From Priestia abyssalis (GTDB taxonomy: Bacteria; Bacillota; Bacilli; Bacillales; Bacillaceae_H): a DNA stretch of 64,000 bases. The DNA lies in the NCBI RefSeq assembly GCF_002019595.1, contig NZ_KV917369.1:1574417-1638416 (forward strand), written 5' to 3'. The translations under genes were made by a program, and so were the position numbers. The notes beneath the pieces were generated by a model. That model had not been told where the DNA came from, did not search any database, and worked only from the letters and a program-made list of their open reading frames with translations. Positions within the stretch are counted from its first letter, which is position 1; every line of letters begins with the position of its first letter. Positions 24,351 to 33,440 of the stretch are shown in pieces.

Positions 24351-25637
24351 TTATGCGGCGTTTGTCTGTTCTTTCGAATTAATGGACTGAATATAGTTTT
24401 TAGCTTGTTGCTCGTCAAATTGCCCTTCCCACTTCGACATAACGATGGCTGCAAGCGAGTTGCCGATAACATTGACGACTGTACGTGCCATGTCTAATAC
24501 GCGATCGACTCCAGCAATAAAGGCTAACCCTTCGAGTGGAAGCCCCATCGCACCCAATGTTGCTAACAACACGACAAACGATGCACCTGGTACCCCGGCC
24601 ATTCCTTTGGATGTCACCATTAAAACGAGTACAAGTGTTAGCTGTTCAGGAATAGACATATCAATCCCGTACATTTGGGCGATAAACAAGGCACCGATTG
24701 CTTGATAAAGGGTGGAACCGTCTAAGTTAAACGAATACCCTGTCGGAATAACGAATGATGTAATGGCTTTTGGACAACCCAATTTCTCCATTTTTTGCAT
24801 GATTTTTGGTAATACGGCTTCAGAACTTGCCGTTGAAAATGCAAGAATCATCTCGTCTTTTAATACTTTCATAACTGTAAAGATGTTTATGCCAGCCCAT
24901 TTAGCTACCATTCCTAAAACGACAATCGTAAAGAAGATCATGGCAAAGTAAACTGCTAATACGAGTTTGCCGAGCGGAATGAGAGAGGTAAGGCCAAACT
25001 TTGAAACAGTGACGCCAATTAAGGCGAATACCCCAAACGGCGCAAACTTCATGACTTGGTTAGTCACCCAAAACATTGCATCGGCTACACCGTGGAAAAA
25101 GTCTAAAACAGGTTTTCCTTTTTCACCAAGTGAAGCTACACCAAGACCAAACATGACAGAGAAAAAGATAATAGCGAGCAAGTCGCCTCTCATGAGTGCA
25201 TCGAATATGTTCGCTGGTACAATGTGTACAAACGTTTCAGCGATTCCGTGACTTTCTTTTTCATGAGCTGAATCGACGTATTGATCGATATTTGTTGTCG
25301 TTAATTCATCCATGTGAATGCCTGCACCTGGCTGCGCTATATTTGCGACTAACAAACCGACGAGAATCGCGATCGTTGTAATAACCTCGAAATATAAAAT
25401 CGTTTTACCGCCGAGTTTCCCAAGTTTTTTAATATCTCCAACTCCAGCTACACCGACAACGAGTGTTGCAACGACAATTGGAACAACAATCATTTTAATT
25501 AATCGAATAAAAATGTCTCCAATCGGCTGAAGAATGCCTTCGATATGCGGATTTCCATAAAAAGCCGCTCCGACTGCTATCCCCAAGATAAGACCAATTA
25601 CAATTTGCCAGGCTAAGCCAAGCTTGAATTTTTTCAT
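24351..25637 (-). CDS. Dicarboxylate/amino acid:cation symporter (DctA/GltP family)
   Basis: A 428-residue DAACS (SLC1-type) transporter. Hallmarks visible are SVMFGLGVASLGEKGKP, the hairpin AFSTASSEAVLPKIM, the substrate-binding stretch PTGYSFNLDGSTLYQA and VLDMARTVVNVIGNS. The family takes up glutamate, aspartate, succinate, fumarate or malate with protons or sodium. The following aspartase gene suggests that aspartate or C4-dicarboxylates are substrates here. GGAG stands before ATG 25637. Its promoter region contains a cre box and four phased direct repeats shared with the divergent two-component system. Confidence 0.85.
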   Translation of the reverse strand: MKKFKLGLAWQIVIGLILGIAVGAAFYGNPHIEGILQPIGDIFIRLIKMIVVPIVVATLVVGVAGVGDIKKLGKLGGKTILYFEVITTIAILVGLLVANIAQPGAGIHMDELTTTNIDQYVDSAHEKESHGIAETFVHIVPANIFDALMRGDLLAIIFFSVMFGLGVASLGEKGKPVLDFFHGVADAMFWVTNQVMKFAPFGVFALIGVTVSKFGLTSLIPLGKLVLAVYFAMIFFTIVVLGMVAKWAGINIFTVMKVLKDEMILAFSTASSEAVLPKIMQKMEKLGCPKAITSFVIPTGYSFNLDGSTLYQAIGALFIAQMYGIDMSIPEQLTLVLVLMVTSKGMAGVPGASFVVLLATLGAMGLPLEGLAFIAGVDRVLDMARTVVNVIGNSLAAIVMSKWEGQFDEQQAKNYIQSINSKEQTNAA

Positions 25638-25717
25638 ATATTCTCCACTCCTTAAAAGTGTTTGGCCCGTTTTAACGGACAGTCAAACTCTTTGTGATTA
25701 TTTGTTTTGACAATTTG

Positions 25718-25735
25718 ATTGTAAGCGGTTACCTA
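25718..25735. promoter_or_regulatory. Candidate cre (CcpA) box at the symporter promoter
   Basis: ATTGTAAGCGGTTACCTA matches the extended cre consensus WWTGNAARCGNWWWCAWW with one mismatch (C for A). It overlaps the first direct repeat. It implies carbon catabolite repression of dicarboxylate uptake. Confidence 0.6.
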
Positions 25736-25766
25736 CAAGAACCTACCGAAACCTACGAAAACCTAC
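25731..25766. promoter_or_regulatory. Four 10-bp-phased direct repeats (probable response-regulator site)
   Basis: ACCTAC occurs exactly at 25731, 25741, 25751 and 25761, each separated by four bases. The 6+4 layout is that of the GlnL site of B. subtilis (TTTTGT-N4-TTTTGT). It lies between the symporter gene and the divergent GlnK/GlnL-type genes, so it is the natural binding site of that regulator. Confidence 0.65.
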
Positions 25767-25896
25767 AATGAAAAATAAAAAGAAAAAAATATTACTCGAA
25801 ACTATTTCCTCTTATTAATGATTTCATTACAATGTGTGATAGAGTTTTAGCTGAGAAAACGGCTTTTAGGAATATGCATAGCGATGGAGGAGGGCC

Positions 25897-27171
25897 ATGT
25901 TGAAAGAAAGAATGTGGGTTATACTGTTGATGATGGTAACGGTGCCTCTTGCCGGTGAATTTAAGTTCTACCCGTTTGGCGATACGTTCAGGGTCAGTTT
26001 AGGGACACCTGTCTTTTTCTTGTTTTTATTATGGGGAAGAGGAATTCATCCCTATATTTCAGGAATAGTAACGGGGACGGGTGTGCTGGCTTTTCGGTTT
26101 TTAGTGGCTGTGGGTCTCCGTGATATAGCGATTGAAGAAGCCGTGTATCTTCATTTTCCTGCTTTTTTCTATTATGTCACGTATGCATTCATGTTTCATT
26201 GGACGAAATTGAACGAACGGCATGACCAGCCATTTATGATCGGGCTATTAGGAGTGGTGACTGAGTTTTTTGCCAGTGTTTCGGAAATGGCCATCCGTTC
26301 TTCGTTGGCAAATGATCTAATATCGCTGACTGCCATTGAACAAATCATTTTCATTGCGTTTATCCGCAGTTTTTTCGTTCTTGGCTTTTTCAATATTTTT
26401 AAGCTAAGGGAAGCGAAATTGGCGGAGGAAGAGCAGCGAAGACAAAACGAGCAAATGCTCATATTTATTTCCAATTTGTATGAAGAATCGGTACAGTTAA
26501 AGAAAACGATGCAAAATGCGGAAGAAATCACTCGTATGTGCTATGATTTTTATCGCCGATTAAAATTGTCAGAAACCAAAAAGGATGATGCGCAAACCGC
26601 CTTGCAGATTGCCGGGCTTGTGCATGAAATCAAAAAAGATAATCAGCGGATTTATGCGGGACTGTCGGAGCTTATGTCTTCTGAAAACCTCCAGGACTAT
26701 ATGAATATTGAACAACTTGCAAACATTATGTTCGTGTCTAATAGGAGGTATGCGGAGTCTTTGGGGAAGGATGTGTCTTTTTCCCTGTATGTAGAAGGAA
26801 ATCATTCGCCGTACCATGTGTATATGGTATTGTCGCTCATCAATAATTTATTGGCCAATGCCGTGGAAGCCATTGAGAAAACAGGATATGTTTCACTGCA
26901 TGTGAAACAAAAAAATCAATGTGTGGAATTTCGCGTCAGCGACAGCGGGCCTGGTGTTCCGCCGAAGCTGAAAGAAGTGATTTTTACAGAGGGGTTCACC
27001 ACGAAGTTTGATTTGTCCGGGAATCCTTCGACGGGAATTGGCTTAACGTATGTAAAGCAAACTGTCGAGAAGTGGGGAGGACATATTAGACTTATGGATG
27101 ATTATAAAGAGACCGTATTTGTTGTGGAAATTCCGACAGAGGCAATGGTAGAGAAAGGAATAGCAAGATGA
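25897..27171 (+). CDS. glnK: Sensor histidine kinase, GlnK (YcbA)-like
   Basis: A 424-residue membrane kinase. Five to six hydrophobic segments fill residues 1-170 with no large outer loop, so the signal is probably sensed in or at the membrane. A coiled-coil linker follows (about 168-215). The H-box is LVHEIKKDNQRI (about residue 243), and the HATPase domain has NNLLANAVEAI, SDSGPGVPP and STGIGLTYV. This is the layout of the B. subtilis GlnK kinase, which with GlnL controls glutaminase and a glutamine transporter. Here it is divergent from a dicarboxylate symporter, so the ligand may differ. GGAGGAGG precedes ATG 25897; it overlaps glnL by ATGA. Confidence 0.75.
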   Translation: MLKERMWVILLMMVTVPLAGEFKFYPFGDTFRVSLGTPVFFLFLLWGRGIHPYISGIVTGTGVLAFRFLVAVGLRDIAIEEAVYLHFPAFFYYVTYAFMFHWTKLNERHDQPFMIGLLGVVTEFFASVSEMAIRSSLANDLISLTAIEQIIFIAFIRSFFVLGFFNIFKLREAKLAEEEQRRQNEQMLIFISNLYEESVQLKKTMQNAEEITRMCYDFYRRLKLSETKKDDAQTALQIAGLVHEIKKDNQRIYAGLSELMSSENLQDYMNIEQLANIMFVSNRRYAESLGKDVSFSLYVEGNHSPYHVYMVLSLINNLLANAVEAIEKTGYVSLHVKQKNQCVEFRVSDSGPGVPPKLKEVIFTEGFTTKFDLSGNPSTGIGLTYVKQTVEKWGGHIRLMDDYKETVFVVEIPTEAMVEKGIAR

Positions 27172-28088
27172 ATTATTTTATTATAGACGATGATCCTGCC
27201 ATTCGGGCGATGCTGATAGAGATGATTGAAGATGAGGATTTAGGAAACGTGGTCGGAGAAGCAGAGGATGGAGAATTGGTGGACAATGGTTTACTGTCTT
27301 TAAAGAAAGTGGACATTGTCTTAATTGACTTGCTTATGCCCATAAGGGATGGGATTGAAACGGTTCGGGCCCTTTTTGACGGCTTTAACGGAAAGTTTGT
27401 CATGATTTCACAAGTAGAAACAAAAGAGCTTATAGGAGAGGCGTACAGTTTAGGAGTGGAGTACTATATCACGAAGCCGCTAAACCGTCTTGAAATTGCG
27501 GGCATCTTAAGAAAGGTGAACGAGCGGTTATTGCTGGAACAATCGATTCGGGGCATTCAAGAATCATTGACCTTATTTACAGGCCGGCCGCAATCGTCTG
27601 CTATGCCTTCTTCCCATACGAAAAATATTACGGAAGCCGGAAGAACGCTCATTTCCGACCTTGGCATGATTGGAGAAGGGGGAAGCGAGGATTTACTGAA
27701 GATATTGGAATTCCTTCAATATGAAAGGCAAAGGCTTGGCTCCAGCTACACTTTTCCTCCGTTAAAGGAAATATTCGCGGGCATCGCTGCCGAAAAGCTG
27801 GGGAAACAAGCGAAGGAGGCCGACATCCAGAAAGAAATGAAAGCGTCCGAACAGCGTGTGCGCCGATCCCTTTATCAAGCGCTCATCCATATTGCTTCAT
27901 TAGGGTTGACCGATTATACCAATCCAAAATTCGAAGCGTATTCTTCCACGTTTTTTGACTTTTCGGAAGTTCGGAAGAAAATGTTGGAGCTGGAAAACCA
28001 AAATGAAAAAAGTGTAAACCAAAGCCGTATTAATATGAAGAAGTTTGTCCAGGCATTGTTCATGCAAGCGAGGCAGCTGATGGATTAA
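27168..28088 (+). CDS. glnL: Response regulator, GlnL (YcbB)-like
   Basis: A 306-residue regulator. The receiver domain (1-120) has the acidic pocket IIDDDPA, phospho-acceptor Asp54 in VLIDLLMP and Lys103 in ITKPL. The C-terminal half (about 150-300) is a YcbB-type DNA-binding domain, not a common OmpR or NarL HTH. The stretch ASEQRVRRSLYQALIHIASL probably holds the helix-turn-helix. It is translationally coupled to glnK. It most likely binds the phased ACCTAC repeats in the divergent promoter. Confidence 0.8.
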   Translation: MNYFIIDDDPAIRAMLIEMIEDEDLGNVVGEAEDGELVDNGLLSLKKVDIVLIDLLMPIRDGIETVRALFDGFNGKFVMISQVETKELIGEAYSLGVEYYITKPLNRLEIAGILRKVNERLLLEQSIRGIQESLTLFTGRPQSSAMPSSHTKNITEAGRTLISDLGMIGEGGSEDLLKILEFLQYERQRLGSSYTFPPLKEIFAGIAAEKLGKQAKEADIQKEMKASEQRVRRSLYQALIHIASLGLTDYTNPKFEAYSSTFFDFSEVRKKMLELENQNEKSVNQSRINMKKFVQALFMQARQLMD

Positions 28089-28421
28089 AGTATAACGATA
28101 GAAATGTTTCTGTCTTAATAAAAATATTTCGGAAGTCTTCGATATTAGCAAATAACACTTTATTTTTGGGGATTCCAAGCCTGCGCGAGTAAAATAATGT
28201 ATTGACAGCCATTGATTTTCTATGGGTATAACTGGTTGCCTCCCTGAAGTTATTGTATTTAGTCGGACCACCTTCATGTATATGATGAAAAGAACATTTT
28301 TTAATCCTTTGGAAAAATTGTGAATTATGTAGAAAAATATCGAGTTTGTAGAAAAAATATGGAATTTCTTCATTATTTATACTAAAATAGTCCTGTATCT
28401 AATTTCACTATTATTTTCCGA
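28089..28421. other. Intergenic DNA upstream of the riboswitch
   Basis: No gene seen. A TATACT sequence at 28378-28383 could be the -10 of the riboswitch promoter; no well-spaced -35 was identified. Confidence 0.35.
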
Positions 28422-28505
28422 TAAGGGCAAACTTGTTGAAAGACAAGGACGCAAAGCCACGGGCCTAACGCATACTGCAATGGCAGCCGGGTTACCGAAG
28501 AAGCT
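28422..28505 (+). ncRNA. Cyclic di-GMP-I (GEMM-I) riboswitch aptamer
   Basis: All conserved parts are present in order: AAGGGCAAAC, a short stem with a GAAA-type tetraloop (CTTGTTGAAAGACAAG), GGACGCAAAGCC, a GGGCCTAA junction, a second stem closing on CAATGGCAG, and the tetraloop receptor end GCCGGGTTACCG. The class binds c-di-GMP. A rho-independent terminator follows at 28536-28561 as expression platform. It controls the ATP-grasp and chemoreceptor genes downstream. Confidence 0.93.
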
Positions 28506-28535
28506 GGAATACGTCTTTTTAAAAGATGCACATGT

Positions 28536-28561
28536 CCACCCTTTTTCGGGGTGGCTTTTTT
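28536..28561 (+). terminator. Expression-platform terminator of the c-di-GMP riboswitch
   Basis: CCACCC / GGGTGG around TTTTTCG, followed by CTTTTTTT. It is 30 bp after the aptamer and 150 bp before the ATP-grasp start. Whether c-di-GMP turns the operon on or off is not evident from sequence. Confidence 0.8.
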
Positions 28562-28656
28562 TATGTCAGAGAAACCGAACCTTAAAGTGAAAATAAAACA
28601 AAACGGTTTAGGCGGGAAGTAATAGTGGTGAAAGGAAGAATAGACGAATCCATTAT

Positions 28657-28689
28657 ATTGACAGCTGTTTTTCTCAAATAACTGTCAAT
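28657..28689. promoter_or_regulatory. Inverted repeat before the ATP-grasp gene
   Basis: ATTGACAG...CTGTCAAT, eight-base arms with 17 bases between, lying after the riboswitch terminator and 23 bp before the start codon. It could be an operator or a small hairpin near the ribosome binding site. Confidence 0.4.
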
Positions 28690-28711
28690 CAATTATGAAA
28701 GGAACATTTGC

Positions 28712-29890
28712 ATGATTATCATCAATGAACAAATTATTTCACCGCTTTTAATTGACACGTTAAAGAACCTTGAAATTCCTGTTTTAAAGGAAGAACCGCA
28801 TGAGGGGGCTTCTGTGGAATTGTCCGCCTTACAAGCAAAGGCATTCTTTGACATGTTCGATCAACATCAAAAGCTGCTTACCAATTCTGAAAGTTGCTTA
28901 TCTTTACTCGAGTTACATAAGCCTGAAAGCGAACAAAACCGGTGGTCAAAGCTATTAAAGGATAAAGGGAAGTTACGCAGTCTTCTTTCCCGCATGTACC
29001 CCGACTATTTTTATAAAGTCGTCAGTATTTCCGAACTTTTTGATATCAATGTTGACGACATTCCGTTTCCGGTCGTAATCAAGCCGACACTAGGTTATTC
29101 AAGCGTAGGTGTTTATAAAGTGAAAAATGCCGGCGAATGGGAACAGGCATTACATAAATTAAATGTGGATTTCATTCTTTCTAAAGATCTCTACAATCAA
29201 AATGTGATTAATGTTAATCACGTTTTAATAGAAGAATGGATACAGGGCGAAGAGTATGCGGTAGACGGTTATTTCGATAACAAAGGAAATCCTGTCATCT
29301 TGAATATGTTTAAGAGACTATTCAAAGATGAATACGACACGTCAGATCGCATTTATTTTACATCAAAACAAGTGATAACCGAGATTTATGAGGATATTCT
29401 TTCATTTATGCTGAAACTGAAAGAGCTAGTTCCCTTAAAAAATTATCCGGTTCATTTTGAAGTGAAGAAACATAGAGACAGATTAGTTCCTATTGAAATT
29501 AATCCATTGCGATTTGCCGGGGCAGGTACGACCGACTTAGGTTTTCACGCTTATGGATCTAATGTGTATGAACATTACTTCCTCGGGACAAGCCCAGATT
29601 GGGACGCGATTTTAAAAGAAATGGATGATGCTGTTTACAGTTTTTGCTGCGCAGAAGTTCCCTTGGACTTGTCAATGTCCATTGTGGAAAAAGTCAACCA
29701 TAACGAGTTTCAAAAACAAATTAACCATATTTTGGAATATAGAGAAATTCATGCAGCGAATGATCGAACGTTTGCGATTGTTTTCTTTAAGAGTCTTGAT
29801 CTACAAGAAAATGATCGGTTGCTGCATTTAGACTTAAATCAATTTATTACAGTAAAAGAGGGGAAAGTCCTTCAAGAAAGGGAAATATGA
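28712..29890 (+). CDS. ATP-grasp domain enzyme under c-di-GMP control
   Basis: A 392-residue protein with an ATP-grasp fold. The N-terminal 110 residues are a divergent pre-ATP-grasp part. Nucleotide-binding features follow: [18 protein letters not shown] (about 119-136), [16 protein letters not shown] (about 172-187), and the metal/phosphate motif [13 protein letters not shown] (about 257-269). Such enzymes join a carboxylate to an amine or thiol through an acyl phosphate, as in the amino-acid ligase group. The substrate is unknown. AAAGGA precedes ATG 28712. The stop overlaps the chemoreceptor start (ATGA), so the two are coupled. The context points to making or modifying a signal tied to motility. 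Confidence 0.75.
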   Translation: MIIINEQIISPLLIDTLKNLEIPVLKEEPHEGASVELSALQAKAFFDMFDQHQKLLTNSESCLSLLELHKPESEQNRWSKLLKDKGKLRSLLSRMYPDYFYKVVSISELFDINVDDIPFPVVIKPTLGYSSVGVYKVKNAGEWEQALHKLNVDFILSKDLYNQNVINVNHVLIEEWIQGEEYAVDGYFDNKGNPVILNMFKRLFKDEYDTSDRIYFTSKQVITEIYEDILSFMLKLKELVPLKNYPVHFEVKKHRDRLVPIEINPLRFAGAGTTDLGFHAYGSNVYEHYFLGTSPDWDAILKEMDDAVYSFCCAEVPLDLSMSIVEKVNHNEFQKQINHILEYREIHAANDRTFAIVFFKSLDLQENDRLLHLDLNQFITVKEGKVLQEREI

Positions 29891-31596
29891 TAAAAATCAG
29901 TTTGTTACATCCTAAAAAATCAATTAAGTCACAGTTAGTTGTTAGCTTTTTAGTGCCATTTTTAGTTTTTTCAATGGTTATATGCGTTTTTTTTGTTAAT
30001 ATGATGAATTCTATGATAAATGATCATGTGCTTTCTCAATTCGATAATAGACTCCAAGAAAACGGAAAAACGTTAGCGAGCGCTGTTGATAGCGAACTTA
30101 TTAATCATACAATGGAGAATCCTGCAGAATACGGTGAGGATTTAAAGCAATATTTGGATTCTTTCATAAAAGAGCGCAAAGGCATCGAATACGTTTATGT
30201 ATTATCGAAAGAAAATGATAAAGATGTTATCGTCGCATTAAACGGCAGTGATGATTTTATGGTTGAATCGCCTTTTACAAAAGAGCAAAAACAATCTTTT
30301 GAGCAAAAAAGCGAAGTGTTGAGCTCAATTTATACAGATCAGTGGGGAGTACATAAGTCTTTTTTCACACCGGTAGATAATACAAATGCAATCATCGGAA
30401 TTGACATGGACGCCGCCTTTATCGATGCATTACAAAAACAAGTCCTTCTATATTCGACTTTATTTTTAATTGCAGCCGTATTTATTGGAGGGCTTTTGGC
30501 GATTTATATCGGAAGTAGGATTTCTAATCCGATCAATCGTTTAGTTCGTTTCACAAAAGTCATTTCGTCCGGAAATCTCGGCCAAACCATCGATATAAAG
30601 CGAGAAGATGAAATTGGTTTATTGTCTAATAGTTTTGAAGAGATGCGTCAAAATTTGCGTCTTATTATTGATAGCGTAAGAGAAAAATCACAAACAATCA
30701 ATGAAACAAGTAATAATCTTCTTATATCTTTTGAAGAGTTGGAAGGAGCTTCCCAACAAATCGTGACGGGAACAAATGAGGAAGCTCATGGAGCGGAAGA
30801 AAGAGCCAAACATATAGAACACATATCCAATATGACGACTGAAATGTCTGCAGCAATCGAGAACATGGACAATCAAACTAAACAAATAAAAGAATTCACT
30901 CATCATACAAGCAAGCTATCTGAAAAAGGTTATGAGCAAGTGAGTGTGATTTCGGACCAAATTAATAAAATTAAACATAATGGAGCAACTACAAAGGAAA
31001 ATTTATCTAAATTAAATCACAAGCTGGAACATATTAACCGGATCATTGATTTAATTCGCGAGATTTCTTCTCAGACGAACTTGTTGTCGTTAAATGCGTC
31101 CATCGAGGCTGCTCGTGCCGGAGAAGCCGGAAAGGGATTTTCTGTAGTTGCCCAAGAAATTCAAAAACTAGCCAATCAAACAGCTGCATCGATAAAGGAT
31201 ATTTCTGATACAATCGATGAAATTAATAAACAAACGAATAAAGTGTTGCATCTTAACCAACAAGATTTTGAGGATATCGTAAAAGGTGTAGAAATTGTAG
31301 AAGACAATGGTCGTCTCTTCAATGAAATTTTCCAATCAGTTGAACAGCTTAAATCAAGATCTGATATTATATTTACAAGTTCAAGCGATATAGCGAGAGC
31401 ATCAGATGCAACACTTTCTTCGATTCAAGAAATCGCGGCTATTACCGAGCAAAGTGTGGCGACAGCTCAAGAAATTGCAGCCGCCGCCGTTCAACAGAAC
31501 AGTACGGTTGAGACATTAAAATATCAGAACCATTTGTTGAAAGACGTGGCTAACGTGCTCCAAGGTACTGTCGGGAGATTCAAAATAGATGGTTGA
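29887..31596 (+). CDS. Methyl-accepting chemotaxis protein under c-di-GMP control
   Basis: A 569-residue receptor. TM1 is at about residues 17-41. An extracellular sensor of about 150 residues follows (single-CACHE-like by length). TM2 is at about 189-211, then HAMP ([17 protein letters not shown]) and a long cytoplasmic coiled coil. The signalling hairpin tip reads [27 protein letters not shown], split here as [20 protein letters not shown] plus [15 protein letters not shown]. This is the contact with CheA/CheW. It overlaps the ATP-grasp gene by four bases and is closed by a strong terminator. Production depends on c-di-GMP through the riboswitch; the ligand is unknown. Confidence 0.9.
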   Translation: MIKISLLHPKKSIKSQLVVSFLVPFLVFSMVICVFFVNMMNSMINDHVLSQFDNRLQENGKTLASAVDSELINHTMENPAEYGEDLKQYLDSFIKERKGIEYVYVLSKENDKDVIVALNGSDDFMVESPFTKEQKQSFEQKSEVLSSIYTDQWGVHKSFFTPVDNTNAIIGIDMDAAFIDALQKQVLLYSTLFLIAAVFIGGLLAIYIGSRISNPINRLVRFTKVISSGNLGQTIDIKREDEIGLLSNSFEEMRQNLRLIIDSVREKSQTINETSNNLLISFEELEGASQQIVTGTNEEAHGAEERAKHIEHISNMTTEMSAAIENMDNQTKQIKEFTHHTSKLSEKGYEQVSVISDQINKIKHNGATTKENLSKLNHKLEHINRIIDLIREISSQTNLLSLNASIEAARAGEAGKGFSVVAQEIQKLANQTAASIKDISDTIDEINKQTNKVLHLNQQDFEDIVKGVEIVEDNGRLFNEIFQSVEQLKSRSDIIFTSSSDIARASDATLSSIQEIAAITEQSVATAQEIAAAAVQQNSTVETLKYQNHLLKDVANVLQGTVGRFKIDG

Positions 31597-31606
31597 ATTA
31601 ATATAG

Positions 31607-31663
31607 GAGGGTGACTCACAAGGTATGTTTTTTAATAGCTTGTGAGTCACCCTCATTCTTTTC
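31607..31663 (+). terminator. Terminator after the chemoreceptor gene
   Basis: GAGGGTGACTCACAAG / CTTGTGAGTCACCCTC with a 16-base loop and a T-rich tail (ATTCTTTTCTCTTT). Confidence 0.85.
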
Positions 31664-31666
31664 TCT

Positions 31667-31883
31667 TTATAAATTATAAACGGAACGGATATATTTGATT
31701 CGGATTAGACCTTCTTTTAAAGAGATTTTAGAGTCATAGTGAAGCAATCCATGGCCTTGGATAGTCAGCCCAAGTATGTTTAGGTTCTCCGCTCACCTTG
31801 GCGGAATAATGGATGTTCACTTTCTTACCTGTCAGCTTTTCGCATAAATGGGAAGCGATTGCGGCTGTGACTAGAATGTTCAT
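31667..31883 (-). pseudogene. ytcB: Collapsed NAD-dependent sugar epimerase (YtcB-like)
   Basis: The ATG at 31883 overlaps the ugd stop (ATGA). The first codons, MNILVTA...ASHLCEKL, are the start of an epimerase Rossmann fold (normally ILVTGAAGFIGSHL). The sequence then jumps to the C-terminal end of the family, KVNIHYSAKVSGEPKHTWAD. After a frameshift it finishes as SLKEGLIRIKYIRSVYNL, the usual C-terminus. About 72 codons remain of an expected 310 or so; the centre with the catalytic Tyr-Lys is gone. The ytcA-ytcB order matches B. subtilis, where both act in spore-surface polysaccharide formation. Confidence 0.8.
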
Positions 31884-33169
31884 GGCTGTGCCACCCCTAT
31901 ATACTGCAAACCGTGTTGTTGAACCATTTGCGGATTAAGGCAGTTGCGGGCGTCTAAAATGATAGTGCCCTTCATAAGCTTTTTCACTTTTGCCAAATCT
32001 AAATGAACAAATTCAGGCCAATCTGTCGCAATGACGAGACAATCGGAATCGATGATGGACTCTTCCAACGTTGGGTGCTGAGTTACATTCGCTTTTAAGG
32101 AAATGGGCAATGTCGCTTTCGGGTCATACGTATGAACATTGCAGCCAAGCTCATGCAATCTTTCAATTAGGTGAACGGCTGGAGACGAGCGGGTATCATC
32201 TGTATTTGGCTTAAAGGCGATGCCTAAAACGGTGATAATTCTTCCGTTCAATTGTTCAAAAGCTGAATGGAGTTTTTCAATATAGAGGTCTACTTGTGTT
32301 GTGTTAACAGCTTGAACGGCCTGTAAAATAAGCGGGGTTACATGCTTGGCCAACGCGCTGTGCTCTAACGAACGTACATCTTTCGGAAAACATGAACCAC
32401 CGTAGCCGATTCCAGATTGAAGGAAGTGAGGGCCGATTCGCGGGTCTGTGCTGATTCCTTTTACCACATCTTTAATATTTACGCCGTACTTGTCACAAAT
32501 TCTAGCAATCTCATTAATAAAAGAGATTTTCGTTGCTAGAAATGCGTTGGAAGTATATTTAATCATTTCGGCACCACTTAAGCTTGTAACGATATAGGGA
32601 GCATCCAGCCCTTTATACAACTCTTTCATGATGGAGAGGGATTTCTTATCATCATTTCGCATCCCTACAACAATTTTATCTGGATTTTCCATATCATAGA
32701 TGGCTGTGCCTTCTTTTAGAAATTCCGGGTTTGAAACAACGTCAAATAAATGGGAGGGGATTCCTTTTTTGATGAACATACTATGAATCCATTCATTTGT
32801 TCCGGGGGGCACCGTACTTTTCGTAATAATCGTTTTATACGATGATAGGTTATCTGCAATCTCCTCTACGACTGACCTAACATATGTTAAATCCGTTTTC
32901 CCATCTGGAAGAGACGGAGTTCCGACTGCAATGAGCAGGACAGATGCCTTTTCCATCATTTCCTCTAATGATGTCTTAAAGGTTAAGCGTTCACGGTTCG
33001 TTTCAAATAATTCTTTTAAACCGGGCTCATAGATGGGAACCTTTCCTTGTTGCAGCGTTTGAATATGTTTGGCATTCTTGTCTACACAGCAAACTGTGTG
33101 CCCAAGATTGGCTAAAACAGCAGCTGTCGTTAATCCCACATATCCCGCTCCTATGATGCATACATTCAT
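31880..33169 (-). CDS. ytcA: UDP-glucose 6-dehydrogenase
   Basis: A 429-residue enzyme that oxidises UDP-glucose to UDP-glucuronate with two NAD. It has the N-terminal NAD motif GAGYVGLTTA, VGTPSLPDG, the SNPEFLKEG loop and the catalytic Cys in GYGGSCFPKD. The C-terminal UDP-binding domain has GIAFKPNTDDTRSSP. AAAGGAG precedes ATG 33169. Its neighbours (epimerase relic, divergent UDP-glucose pyrophosphorylase and CotS-like genes) place it in a spore-surface polysaccharide locus, like ytcA of B. subtilis, rather than in teichuronic acid synthesis (TuaD). Confidence 0.85.
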   Translation of the reverse strand: MNVCIIGAGYVGLTTAAVLANLGHTVCCVDKNAKHIQTLQQGKVPIYEPGLKELFETNRERLTFKTSLEEMMEKASVLLIAVGTPSLPDGKTDLTYVRSVVEEIADNLSSYKTIITKSTVPPGTNEWIHSMFIKKGIPSHLFDVVSNPEFLKEGTAIYDMENPDKIVVGMRNDDKKSLSIMKELYKGLDAPYIVTSLSGAEMIKYTSNAFLATKISFINEIARICDKYGVNIKDVVKGISTDPRIGPHFLQSGIGYGGSCFPKDVRSLEHSALAKHVTPLILQAVQAVNTTQVDLYIEKLHSAFEQLNGRIITVLGIAFKPNTDDTRSSPAVHLIERLHELGCNVHTYDPKATLPISLKANVTQHPTLEESIIDSDCLVIATDWPEFVHLDLAKVKKLMKGTIILDARNCLNPQMVQQHGLQYIGVAQP

Positions 33170-33398
33170 CTTTATGTTGCTCCTTTCTCAGGCAAACTTT
33201 GTACGCGTTATATCGTATTAAGGTACAACCGTATCTTGTGATAACAGAAACAGCCCATTGAGTAAAAAATATGCGTATTTATCGCCATTTTTTGGTTCCG
33301 GACAACTTTCTACTTCTATAGAAAAGAATACGATATAGGTAAAGTGAAACTTCATTCAGGGGGATCTTACTACCTGTTAGAGAGATAAAGGAAACTTC

Positions 33399-33434
33399 CA
33401 TCGGTGGTGGGTTCCTTCATCCCCCACCGATGGT
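33399..33434. terminator. Strong hairpin upstream of the EAR-like RNA
   Basis: CCATCGGTGG(T)GGG / CCCCCACCGATGG around TTCCTTCAT. The following TTAATTAGG is only weakly T-rich. It may be an intrinsic pause or terminator just before the EAR-like element. Confidence 0.5.
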
Positions 33435-33440
33435 TAATTA

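Noticed and set aside
24445..25530. Several + strand frames opposite the symporter gene
   Set aside because: They have no ribosome binding sites or homology and mirror hydrophobic codons of the symporter.
25897..28088. DctS/DctR identity for the two-component system beside the symporter
   Set aside because: The kinase lacks an extracellular PAS/CACHE sensor and the regulator ends in a YcbB-type domain, both features of GlnK/GlnL.
33240..33350. CATATTTT and similar sequences as sigma E or sigma K promoters of the spore polysaccharide genes
   Set aside because: Spacing to a matching -35 element was not convincing in either direction, so no sporulation promoter was annotated.
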